Shown here: in pieces, positions 51,977-60,071 of the stretch | How the letters are laid out: the number at the start of each line of letters is the position of its first letter | Position numbering within the stretch: position 1 is the stretch's first letter | Assembly: GCF_003479805.1 (NCBI RefSeq) | Contig: NZ_QUHV01000001.1 | Coordinates: 62,001-126,000, forward strand | Source of the DNA: Collinsella sp. AF08-23 | GTDB taxonomy: Bacteria; Actinomycetota; Coriobacteriia; Coriobacteriales; Coriobacteriaceae | Length of the DNA: 64,000 bases | Reading direction: 5' to 3' | Notes under the pieces: model-generated | What the model saw: only the letters and a program-made list of their open reading frames with translations | Database searches by the model: none | Told to the model about the DNA's origin: nothing | Position numbers and translations under genes: made by a program

Positions 51977-53371
51977 TTGCCTAACTACACCACCTCCTAC
52001 TCCTCAAAAACAAAACCGCGGTATCGCAAGAACACCGGGAATCAGCTTCCGGGCGGGCGCCGTCGTCAACAGCGCCGCAAGGGGGCGCAGTACCTGCGTA
52101 GATCGCAAGGGTTCGGCGGACGCAGACGCCCCGGTCACGGATACGGCGGCAACGATCGCAGGGTATACGCCCTGATCATGGTTGGCTGCGCCTTCTTGTT
52201 GTTCGTGGCGAGCATCGTGTGGTACGCCAACCGCAGCGTTGAGATCACACTCAACGGTGCCTCCGTAAAGGTTCGGATCAACTCGGATATCGAGCGCGTC
52301 ATTTCCGACCAGGAACTCGAGCTCGAGCCCGGCGACCTGCTCGCCGTCGATGACGAGGTACTCGAGAAGGGCGGCGGGACCGCCTACACCGTCACACTTG
52401 GCGGAAAGAAGGTTTCGGGCAAGAAGCTCGCTTCCATCCAGCTCGAGGGCGGCGAGGAGGTGACCATCGAAGACGGCGAGGACGTCTATGAAGACCATGA
52501 CGTCGCCGCGACCACGATTGAACCCACGTTGACCGTTGAGGGCACGGGCCCTGTGCGGTATGTGGAGACATGGGGCAAGGCGGGCCGATCCGAGGTCTGG
52601 ACTGGGTCCAAGACGGGCAAGGTCGTGGACAAGGGCGTGGTCGAGGAGCCGGTGAACGCGCTGGTAAAGTGCGCGTCGGTGTTGCCGGGCAAAAAAGACG
52701 AGAAGTACGTTGCCCTTACGTTCGACGAGGGGCCGAGTAACCAGACCGAGGAAATCATCCGCATTCTCCAGGAGAAGGGCGTCAAGGCGACGTTTTTTGT
52801 CTCGGGTGATAAGGTCGCTTCGAATTCCGCTGCCGTGCGTGCGATTGCGGAGTCGGGTAACGAGATCGGTACCAATGCGTACTCGGATGTCGACCTGCGC
52901 GAGTTGGGAGCCTCGGACCTGCGCGATCAGATAACGAAGGGGTTCGAGGCGGTCTCGGACGCCGCTGGGACATCGACCGCGTTGCTGCGCCCGCCATTTG
53001 GCGAATTCTCCGAGGAGAATTGGGCTGCGGCGATGGATTTGGTGAGCGTTGTGGTTACCTGGAACGTCGATTCGGGCGACTGGCTCTTGCAGGGCGCCGA
53101 TTCGGTCATCGAGACCGTGACGGGGTCGGTCAGCAACGGCGACATCGTGCTCTTCACCGACAACGACGCGACGGCATCGCAGACCGTGGAAGCGTTGCCC
53201 CAGCTCATTGATCGCCTGCTCGAAAGCGGCTACAAATTGGTGACGATATCGGAGCTGATCGCCACCGATGATGATTTGGCGGATGCGATAGACGTAAGCA
53301 GCGCCGGGCTGCCCAAAGGCGCTTCTCTTCCCAGCGTGACGCAAGATTCCAGTTCCGGGACGTCCGAATAG
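51977..53371 (+). CDS. NodB-type polysaccharide deacetylase homologue, apparently inactive
   Basis: The gene starts with TTG at 51977, with GGGG six bases upstream, and makes 464 residues. A basic N terminus (many Arg) precedes one membrane anchor (VYALIMVGCAFLLFVASIVWY). A DUF348-like segment (about 88-130) and the NodB domain (from about 240) follow outside. The catalytic motifs are changed: TFDEGPS for TFDDGPS, NAYSD where the metal histidines HxxxH should be, and VLFTDNDA where the histidine of the fifth motif should be. Only RPPFGEF is intact. It looks like a pseudoenzyme, paired with the intact copy that starts 9 bases downstream. Confidence 0.85.
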   Translation: MPNYTTSYSSKTKPRYRKNTGNQLPGGRRRQQRRKGAQYLRRSQGFGGRRRPGHGYGGNDRRVYALIMVGCAFLLFVASIVWYANRSVEITLNGASVKVRINSDIERVISDQELELEPGDLLAVDDEVLEKGGGTAYTVTLGGKKVSGKKLASIQLEGGEEVTIEDGEDVYEDHDVAATTIEPTLTVEGTGPVRYVETWGKAGRSEVWTGSKTGKVVDKGVVEEPVNALVKCASVLPGKKDEKYVALTFDEGPSNQTEEIIRILQEKGVKATFFVSGDKVASNSAAVRAIAESGNEIGTNAYSDVDLRELGASDLRDQITKGFEAVSDAAGTSTALLRPPFGEFSEENWAAAMDLVSVVVTWNVDSGDWLLQGADSVIETVTGSVSNGDIVLFTDNDATASQTVEALPQLIDRLLESGYKLVTISELIATDDDLADAIDVSSAGLPKGASLPSVTQDSSSGTSE

Positions 53372-53380
53372 CGAGGCTTC

Positions 53381-54703
53381 GTGGAAATGAACAGTCAGGG
53401 TCGTTACTCAGCCAAGAAACGACGCGTTTCGACACCGCGCCCTGCTGTTGTGCCTCGACAGACGCCGGCGGCCCGTTCAGCCGTCGATACCGGATCTGCG
53501 CCGTTCCGGGTCGTGCTCCTCGTGTTCGCCGGCGCGCTTTTGCTGGCCGGCGTGGCCTATGGGTACGTTGCCTTTTGGCGGAGCGTCCCCGTTGTGGTTA
53601 ACGGCGAGCACGTCGACGTGCGAATTCACGCGACCGTTGAGGATATGCTGGATGGCAACGACTTTTTTGGCGTCAAGCCCGGTCGCCTGCTTTCTGTAAG
53701 CGGCAACGTGATAGAGGAAGATGGAGGCGAGCGTTGCACCGTCGCGGTGGGCGAGGGCGACAACGCCCAGCCGCTTGCATCCGAGAAGTTCTCGCAGACC
53801 GAAGTTGCCGAAGGCGGCATCTTCACCGTATCCGATGGTGCAGATGTCACCGAGCCCCACGCGGAGACCGTCGAGCCCTTGGCCCCCGGCGTCCAAATGG
53901 AGGCGGGTGGAGCCATCCAGTACGTCAAGCAGTGGGGCAAGGCAGGTTCGCATACCGTGTGGAAGGGCGAGAAGTCCGGCGAGGTGGTGGACAAGGGCAC
54001 GATCGAGGAGCCGCAGGACCTGATCATCGGCTCCAGGAACGCGCGGCCCGTCGGTTCCAAAAAGTACATCGCGCTCACGTTTGATGACGGCCCAAGTCGC
54101 TACACGCAGGCCATCCTCGATATCTTGGCCCAAAAAAGAGCTAGGGCGACGTTTTTCAATTTGGGCACGAGCGCGGCAGGCAATCCGGCTCTCGCCAAGG
54201 CGGTCGTTGATGGCGGTAATGAGCTGGCAAGCCACACGAATGCCCACAAGAACTTGCCCACCGAGGGCGCCGATGAGCTGCGCTCCGAGATCGTGACGGC
54301 GTTCGACACCCTGGAGGGCGCATCGGGCTTTCGCCCGCAGATGATTCGCGCCCCGTACGGTGCGTTCACCGCCACCGAGTGGGCCCGCTCCGCCGATTTG
54401 CTCAGTTGCAACGTGCTGTGGAATATCGACACACTTGATTGGAAGCGTCCCGGTGCGGATGCGATAACCAAGACGGTGCTCAATCAGGCGTTCAACGGCG
54501 CCATCGCCCTCATGCACGATGGTGGGGGCAACCGTGAGCAAGATATCGAAGCGCTGCCCGCGATCATCGACGGCCTGCGCGACGCCGGCTACACGCTCGT
54601 GACCGTCAGCGAGCTCATGGAGCTCGACGGTACGTTTCCCCAAGACGTCGTCCAGGGCACCGTCAAGATGCCCGAGGATGCTGACGCGCCGACGGTGGGA
54701 TAG
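53381..54703 (+). CDS. NodB-type polysaccharide deacetylase, membrane-anchored
   Basis: The 440-residue protein (GTG start at 53381, or ATG at 53387) has the same layout as its neighbour. A short basic tail and one membrane anchor (VVLLVFAGALLLAGVAYGYVAF) come first, then the DUF348-like segment and the NodB domain. Here all catalytic motifs are intact: TFDDGPS (about 231-237), SHTNAH (about 287-292), RAPYGAF, NIDTLDWK and LMHDGGG. It should remove acetyl groups from cell-wall amino sugars (peptidoglycan or another surface polymer). GAGG at 53373-53376 is the ribosome site. The pair clearly arose by tandem duplication. Confidence 0.92.
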   Translation: MEMNSQGRYSAKKRRVSTPRPAVVPRQTPAARSAVDTGSAPFRVVLLVFAGALLLAGVAYGYVAFWRSVPVVVNGEHVDVRIHATVEDMLDGNDFFGVKPGRLLSVSGNVIEEDGGERCTVAVGEGDNAQPLASEKFSQTEVAEGGIFTVSDGADVTEPHAETVEPLAPGVQMEAGGAIQYVKQWGKAGSHTVWKGEKSGEVVDKGTIEEPQDLIIGSRNARPVGSKKYIALTFDDGPSRYTQAILDILAQKRARATFFNLGTSAAGNPALAKAVVDGGNELASHTNAHKNLPTEGADELRSEIVTAFDTLEGASGFRPQMIRAPYGAFTATEWARSADLLSCNVLWNIDTLDWKRPGADAITKTVLNQAFNGAIALMHDGGGNREQDIEALPAIIDGLRDAGYTLVTVSELMELDGTFPQDVVQGTVKMPEDADAPTVG

Positions 54704-54807
54704 CGGTGGCGTATCCGGCGTGCCAAAGGGGCGCGTCCCCCAATGGTATGCCTAATGAGGAGTGATGAAGGGCTGTTGGAAGCCTTACAAGACCGTGCGT
54801 CCGTGCA

Positions 54808-54991
54808 TGGTATAGTTACAACGGCTGTGCCTTGAGGGGACGGCCGCTTGTTTTGTTTTATGAGAGGGTCACGAGAAAGGCCTGAGGTGAAAGCTAAGCC
54901 CCGACCACACAGTCGATGACCCCAGCGGTGCCCCTGCGCTCATGCGCGGTGCGGGAATTCGCCGGGGTGAACCTGCACGTAAAGGAGCACG
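54808..54991 (+). promoter_or_regulatory. Promoter and structured leader before the Mg2+ transport operon
   Basis: TGGTATAGT (54808-54816) is an extended -10 element, putting the start of transcription near 54822. A hairpin with a T-rich tail (about 54827-54861) comes first. Then a region at 54870-54965 can form nested stems, including CGAC/GTCG, ACCCC/GGGGT and GCGC/GCGC with a four-base loop. The final AAGGAG (about 54981) is the ribosome site. The following genes move divalent metals. A metal-sensing riboswitch is possible, but the sequence does not match a family I can name with confidence. Confidence 0.45.
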
Positions 54992-56878
54992 ATGAACTAC
55001 CTTTCCGAAATGCTGAAGCTGCCGGTGGTCGATGCCGCCGGTGAGAAAATCGGCATCGTCAACGACCTCGGCATTGCCACGGGCGAGGTCTTCCCCCGTG
55101 TCACGGCGCTCGCATTCCAGGGCCCGGGCAAAACGCCCTTCATGATCAGTTGGCGCAAGTACGTCGAGCGTTTCGACGACGACGGCGTGTATCTCAAGTA
55201 CCCTGCCACCGACATTCGCTTCTCCTACCTGCAGCCCGATGAGGTGCTGCTGGCTCGCGACATCATGAACAAGCAGATCGTCGACACGCAGGGCATGAAG
55301 GTCGTGCGCGTGAACGACATCAAGCTGTCCACCACCGGCGAGAACCAGCTGCGCCTGCTTGGCGCCGAGGTGGGTGCGCGCGGTCTGCTGCGCGCCATTC
55401 ATCCGCTGTTCGAGCGCGTGACCGTGAAGGTCGCCAAGATGCTCGGCAAGCCCCTGCCCGAGGACATCATCGCGTGGTCTTACATGGACCTGCTGGAGCG
55501 CTCCACCAAGCAGATCAAGCTTTCCGTCTCGCACAAGACGCTTTCCGAGCTGCACCCCGCCGATATCGCCGACATCATCGAGCAGCTCGATCCGCGTTTG
55601 CGCACGCAGGTGTTCGCCCAGCTTGACACCGAGCAGGCGGCCGAGGCCATTGCCGAGCTCGACGATGACGAGCTCATGACCGAGATGCTCGAGGGCTTGT
55701 CCGACCGCGAGGCCTCGACGATGCTCGCCACGATGGACCCCGACGACGCAGCCGCGCTCATCGAGGAACTCGATTACGAGAAGGCGGAAAAGCTCCTGCG
55801 CCTCATGGGCGTCAAAGAGGAGAAGGCCATTCGCGACCTCCTTGGGTACGAGGAGGACACCGCGGGTCGCATCATGACTAATCAGTTCGTGGCCCTGCCC
55901 GCCACGGCGACGGTTCAGGACGCCATCGATGCGCTGCGCGATCTGGACGAGGACTTCGAGAGCATCTACTACGTGTACACCACCGACGCCGAGGGCGCGC
56001 TCACGGGCGTGCTGTCCATGCGTTCGCTCGTGGTCGCCGATCACACCGACCGCCTGAAGGACCTCGCCTACCGCGACGTGGTGTGGGTCGCCCCCGATCT
56101 CGACCAAGAGCAGGTGGCCGACGAGATGACCAAGTACGACCTCGTCGCCATGCCCGTTTGTGATGAGAACCGCCATATCCTGGGTATCGTCACGGTTGAC
56201 GACGCCCTGGACGTCATCGCCGAGGAGCATGCCGAGGACCTGCAGATCGCAGGTGTGTCGGTGGGCGAGAGCAACGCCGGCGAGTCCACGCACGCTTTTA
56301 CGTGGTTCTCGCAGCGCCAGTACTGGGTTGTGGTGTGGGCCATCGCGGCGTGCGCCATCGCCGCCATCGTGGTGACACCGTTGGAGCGCCTCGACCTCAA
56401 CGTCATGGGTATCGCGACGGCCCACCAGATGATCACCAGCCAGGGTCTAACGGCGCTCATGCCCATTTCGATCATGCCGGTCGTGCTCCTCGCCTCCATG
56501 CGCATGGTCTCCTTTGTGAAGAACAGCTACCTTGAGTACGACGAGCGCGACGACGAGCCCAAGCCCTACCTCGGGTTCTTCCTCAAGACGACGCTCATCG
56601 GCGTTATTCTGGCCGCCGTGGTCTTCCTCTGTGGCGAGCTCATGGCAACGACCCTCTTTGGCGAGGCGGACCCATGGGCAGCGATCGCGCTCCTCTCCTG
56701 CTTCAAGGGTGCCGCCGCCGTCATAGTGGGCACGTACGCGAGTGCCGTGATCTACTTCTACGTACTGTTCCGCAGCGACGAGAAGGACCAGAGCATTTCT
56801 GGCACCTCGCTTACGTTTGCGGCGGTGCTCCTCTCCGCGTTGGCCTACACCGTACTCGGCACGCTGCCGTTGCTGTAG
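54992..56878 (+). CDS. MgtE N-domain/CBS protein with a non-MgtE membrane domain
   Basis: The 628-residue protein starts with a PRC-barrel-like domain (about 1-100, LPVVDAAGEKIGIVNDLGIA). An MgtE_N repeat domain follows (about 185-285, LSELHPADIADIIEQLDPRL). Two CBS motifs come next (about 285-425, GRIMTNQFVALPATATVQDA and MPVCDENRHILGIVTVDDAL). The last 190 residues hold about five membrane segments. These do not read like the MgtE channel (PF01769-type), which argues for a regulatory or scaffold partner. It starts after AAGGAG. The neighbour is an Nramp-related transporter whose ATG is 15 bases downstream of this stop. Confidence 0.82.
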   Translation: MNYLSEMLKLPVVDAAGEKIGIVNDLGIATGEVFPRVTALAFQGPGKTPFMISWRKYVERFDDDGVYLKYPATDIRFSYLQPDEVLLARDIMNKQIVDTQGMKVVRVNDIKLSTTGENQLRLLGAEVGARGLLRAIHPLFERVTVKVAKMLGKPLPEDIIAWSYMDLLERSTKQIKLSVSHKTLSELHPADIADIIEQLDPRLRTQVFAQLDTEQAAEAIAELDDDELMTEMLEGLSDREASTMLATMDPDDAAALIEELDYEKAEKLLRLMGVKEEKAIRDLLGYEEDTAGRIMTNQFVALPATATVQDAIDALRDLDEDFESIYYVYTTDAEGALTGVLSMRSLVVADHTDRLKDLAYRDVVWVAPDLDQEQVADEMTKYDLVAMPVCDENRHILGIVTVDDALDVIAEEHAEDLQIAGVSVGESNAGESTHAFTWFSQRQYWVVVWAIAACAIAAIVVTPLERLDLNVMGIATAHQMITSQGLTALMPISIMPVVLLASMRMVSFVKNSYLEYDERDDEPKPYLGFFLKTTLIGVILAAVVFLCGELMATTLFGEADPWAAIALLSCFKGAAAVIVGTYASAVIYFYVLFRSDEKDQSISGTSLTFAAVLLSALAYTVLGTLPLL

Positions 56879-56893
56879 GGTGTGGTGCACGGT

Positions 56894-58135
56894 ATGGAGC
56901 AATCGACCAAGAAGAAACTGACCGTCGCCGCGGTGCTCGGTGCCATGGGGCCGGGGCTCTTGGCGGCGCTGTCCGGCAATGACGCCGGTGGCATCGCGAC
57001 GTATTCGAGCGCGGGTGCCTCCTACGGCTATGCCACGCTGTGGATGCTGCCCGTGATGGCGCTGCTGCTCATCGTGGTGCAGGAGACCGCCGCCCGCTGC
57101 GGATGCGTGACGGGTAAGGGCTTCGCCTCGCTCATCCGCGAGAAGTTCGGCGTGCGCAAGACGGCACTCGCCATGATCGCCCTGCTCATCGCCAACACGG
57201 CCGTGACCATCTCCGAGTTTGCGGGCATCGCGAGCGGCCTTGCGCTGTTCGGCATTCCCAAGACGGTGTCCGTGCCGCTGATGGGTCTGCTCATTTGGCT
57301 GCTCACCATGAGCGGAAGCTTCCGCCGCATCGAGAAGATCCTCCTGCTCGTGAGCTGCGTGTTTGTGACGTATGTGGTGGCAGCCTTCCTGGCGGGCCCC
57401 AACTGGGGTGAGGTGGCGCTCTCCACCGTGACGCCGCACCTCATCCCCGAGCCGAGCTACGTGTCGCTGCTCGTGGCGACCATCGGCACCACCATCGCGC
57501 CCTGGATGATCTTCCTCGCCCAGAACAACGTCGTGGACAAGAACGCCGACGAGTCCGATATCGTCCTGCAGCGCATCGACACCACGACCGGATCCGTGAT
57601 CGCCTGCGCCATCGCGTGGTTCATCATCATCACCACGGGCGCGGTGCTGTATCCGGCGGGCATACATGTTGCCGACGCGGCCGACGCCGCCCTGGCACTC
57701 GAGCCCATCGCCGGTGAGTTCGCCACGGTGCTGTTCGCCGCGGGCCTGGTGGCGGCGAGCTTCTTGGCGGCGTGCGTGCTGCCTGGCGTGACGTCGAGCG
57801 CGATTTGCGAGGCCTTTGGCTGGGAGCGCGGTGCCGACCGCAGCTGGAGCGAGGCGCCGGTCTACCGCGGCATCATCACGGTGATTATCGTGGCGTCGGC
57901 CGCACTCGTGATCATGCCGGGCGTCGATCTGTTCCAGATCATGATGAGCGCGCAGGTCATCAACGGCGTGCTGCTGCCCATTCTGCTCGTGTTCTTGGTG
58001 TTTATCGCCGGCGATAAACATATCATGGGTGGCTACAAAAACAGCCGTTTGTGGAACGTGCTTACCTGGGCCACCATTGTGCTCATCACCGTGCTCACCA
58101 TTGTGATGTTCGTGTTGCAGGCACTGGGATACTAG
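56894..58135 (+). CDS. Nramp (SLC11)-family transporter of the Mg2+-type (NRMT) subgroup
   Basis: The 413-residue membrane protein has the Nramp fold, with GPGLLAALSGNDAGGIATYS in helix 1 and TIGTTIAPWMIFLAQNN in helix 6. Manganese/iron Nramp proteins have DPGN in helix 1 and a metal-binding methionine in the MPH of helix 6. Here they read DAGG (residues 30-33) and APW, so the soft methionine ligand is gone. Both changes are as reported for the NRMT subgroup, which carries hydrated Mg2+ or Mn2+; a close relative, the Eggerthella lenta protein, is the best known. Start at 56894 is chosen over a GTG at 56882. It pairs with the MgtE-N/CBS protein. Confidence 0.85.
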   Translation: MEQSTKKKLTVAAVLGAMGPGLLAALSGNDAGGIATYSSAGASYGYATLWMLPVMALLLIVVQETAARCGCVTGKGFASLIREKFGVRKTALAMIALLIANTAVTISEFAGIASGLALFGIPKTVSVPLMGLLIWLLTMSGSFRRIEKILLLVSCVFVTYVVAAFLAGPNWGEVALSTVTPHLIPEPSYVSLLVATIGTTIAPWMIFLAQNNVVDKNADESDIVLQRIDTTTGSVIACAIAWFIIITTGAVLYPAGIHVADAADAALALEPIAGEFATVLFAAGLVAASFLAACVLPGVTSSAICEAFGWERGADRSWSEAPVYRGIITVIIVASAALVIMPGVDLFQIMMSAQVINGVLLPILLVFLVFIAGDKHIMGGYKNSRLWNVLTWATIVLITVLTIVMFVLQALGY

Positions 58136-58297
58136 CGGGCGCCCACGCACCGTGGTACCCGTACGCGCACTGGCAGGCGCCGAACGCGAGGATGACGACG
58201 GACTCCCGCACATGATGGCACTCGCGCACGGTGGTGCCCACATACCTTGGCGCCCGCGCGGAGTCATGAGGTTCACGGCCGCTTCGTCGACTAGTCG

Positions 58298-58354
58298 CGC
58301 GTGTAACGTCGAAAAAAATGCAATTAAAACGCTTCAAATTCGACATTTTACGCG
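58298..58354. repeat. GTCGAA-family palindrome in the gap after the transporter
   Basis: The arms 58298-58313 and 58339-58354 pair at 13 of 16 positions, with core GTCGAA/TTCGAC. The 363-base gap 58136-58498 also holds GC-rich dyads around 58136-58260 (GGCGCC boxes) and no credible gene or strong terminator. Confidence 0.6.
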
Positions 58355-58498
58355 AGACGTTCCAAAGAGGGGCGCTCCGATCGCGTTGAGGCCATTGTCT
58401 CGATAGCGCCGAGGTGCTTGCCGCGCGTTGAGACACCCCTCGCTCGCGTTGGCATGCTTGAGACATCCCATATTTGACCTAGCTGGCTTTTGCTGCGC

Positions 58499-59587
58499 CT
58501 ATCTTCGATGTTCATAGGGGGCAACAAGGTCTGCATAGCATTCGAGCGGAGGCATCTCTTCGCACTTGGCGCACGTGGGCAAAGAGACCATCGCGTGGTC
58601 TACAAACATCCCGGAAGTATCCCGAGGAACGCCGTAGCTTTCGAGAAGTTGGGCAAAATAGGCTACATTACACACATCGTCAAACGAAAAACGTACGATG
58701 CGCGCTCCATTGATGCTGAGGCGCGATTCGCGTAGGCGCTCATCGCTGAGGATTCTTACCAGGTCCTTACCTTTTGTCATGGCTGGATCGACATATTTCT
58801 GCTTCCCATCGAGCTCGCCGATGATCACCGTTCCGTCTGAAAGAGTCCAGTAGAAGTCGACGCGAATCACCTTGCTTGGATTCATCGGATCATGGCATTC
58901 GATCTGGAGGTCGGGTACGGCAAATCCAAGCATGATCATCGTTGCGCGCGCAATGGACTCGCCGCCACTTTCACTGCGAGCGTCGGCGAGAGACAGGACA
59001 TCAACCGCCCTTTGCAGATCATGTTGCCTAACGATCGCCGGATCGTTTTCGAGCAACTCGATGAGGCTGCTACTCGTTTTCCCAGTCACTCGCAGTGCGG
59101 AATCGGCTATGGGGAGGGCAGTTCGTAAATCTCCGGCTCGCAGGCACTGGTGAAGGGTTTGGGCAACCGTCGTCACGCGAATGCCATGGAGTATTTCGTG
59201 CGTAATATGCTTGCTGCTTCTCGCGATAATCGATTTTGACTGCACTTGGTACGGGGCGACGATGCTCAGTCTGTCAAGAAGGCTGTACGATACGTTCCAT
59301 CCGCGAATTGCAGCCGCAGTATAACCGTCGAACACCCATTCCGGATGAATCTGCGAAAGCGCTTTTGCCATGTGTGTGACCTGCTCGGTGCGGGAGAGCC
59401 CATTCCAGTACGCCTGTCGAACGTAGATTCCGCGATACGGAGAATAGATCGGGTTCCGTTTCGCGTGGTTCGCGCGATAGGCGAGTGCCCGCATGAGATG
59501 TGCATTGTGAGGCCGGACGAGACATTGGCCATGCTCCTCCGCCGCGTTTAGGAGCAGCTCGATCTTGTTGTCGTTGGTAACAGTCAT
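58499..59587 (-). CDS. AbiEi-antitoxin-like protein with PD-(D/E)XK-type C-terminal region
   Basis: From the ATG at 59585-59587 (GGGAGGGG upstream) the product has 362 residues. The N-terminal half resembles the AbiEi/type IV antitoxin fold of actinobacteria (YSPYRGIYVRQAYWNGLSRT, VFDGYTAAAIRGW, ILHGIRVTTVAQTLHQCL). The C-terminal part resembles the PD-(D/E)XK nuclease-like fold found in DUF559 proteins: GGESIARATMIMLGF, VDFYW, then IIGELDGKQKYVD (near residue 256) and a later RIVRFSFDDV. The candidate catalytic triad is Glu, Asp and ExxGK-type. No toxin partner (AbiEii) is adjacent. Gene composition is somewhat less GC-rich than neighbours, which may point to transfer. Confidence 0.65.
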   Translation of the reverse strand: MTVTNDNKIELLLNAAEEHGQCLVRPHNAHLMRALAYRANHAKRNPIYSPYRGIYVRQAYWNGLSRTEQVTHMAKALSQIHPEWVFDGYTAAAIRGWNVSYSLLDRLSIVAPYQVQSKSIIARSSKHITHEILHGIRVTTVAQTLHQCLRAGDLRTALPIADSALRVTGKTSSSLIELLENDPAIVRQHDLQRAVDVLSLADARSESGGESIARATMIMLGFAVPDLQIECHDPMNPSKVIRVDFYWTLSDGTVIIGELDGKQKYVDPAMTKGKDLVRILSDERLRESRLSINGARIVRFSFDDVCNVAYFAQLLESYGVPRDTSGMFVDHAMVSLPTCAKCEEMPPLECYADLVAPYEHRR

Positions 59588-59688
59588 TTGCCCCTCCCAT
59601 GTGTTCGGCCTGTCGGGAGACATGAGCGTAGCAGGGGGTTCTGGCTAGTTTTTAAGCAGTTGTCCTCGTGTTTCTGTCGGTATCCTGT

Positions 59689-59722
59689 CACCTGCGCGGG
59701 GTGTTTCGAACCTGCGCAGGTG
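59689..59722. repeat. Inverted repeat between the AbiEi-like and acyltransferase genes
   Basis: CACCTGCGC (59689-59697) pairs exactly with GCGCAGGTG (59714-59722). It is one of at least two palindromes in the 484-base gap 59588-60071, where no credible coding region was found. Confidence 0.6.
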
Positions 59723-59936
59723 GAGCGAGTGGCGGATTGTCGCTATGGGTGCATTTAGGCTGGAGGCGCCATCTAAAAATCGCAATAACAGCGTGTTAAC
59801 GAGGGTGAGGCTAGATGTGCGAACGAGACGCCTTTGGCAGGGAGGCACTCGTATGCAGGCAAGCGTTTCATGGCGATGAATACACGGGTGAGACGCTATT
59901 GACGGAGCGGCGCGGTCGAGGTGTCTTTGACAGAAA

Positions 59937-60001
59937 GACGCGAGCGTAATGTCGAAAATGACGCGCTTCAATCGCGATTTTTTCGACATTACGCTCGCGT
60001 C
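59937..60001. repeat. Perfect 22-bp palindrome of the GTCGAAAA family
   Basis: The arms 59937-59958 and 59980-60001 are exact reverse complements separated by 21 bases. The core is AATGTCGAAAA/TTTTCGACATT. A smaller GTCTTT/AAAGAC hairpin abuts the left side. This is the best preserved of three related palindromes. Confidence 0.85.
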
Positions 60002-60071
60002 GTCGTGCCGTCGGCAGTGACGTTCCGTCAGCATCGGCCCCTGCTCGCGCCGACGTCCCGTCGTGCCGCCG

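Noticed and set aside
54865..54975. M-box or yybP-ykoY riboswitch as a firm call
   Set aside because: GGTGA and several stems are there, but the conserved core sequences of either family are not clear enough to name it.
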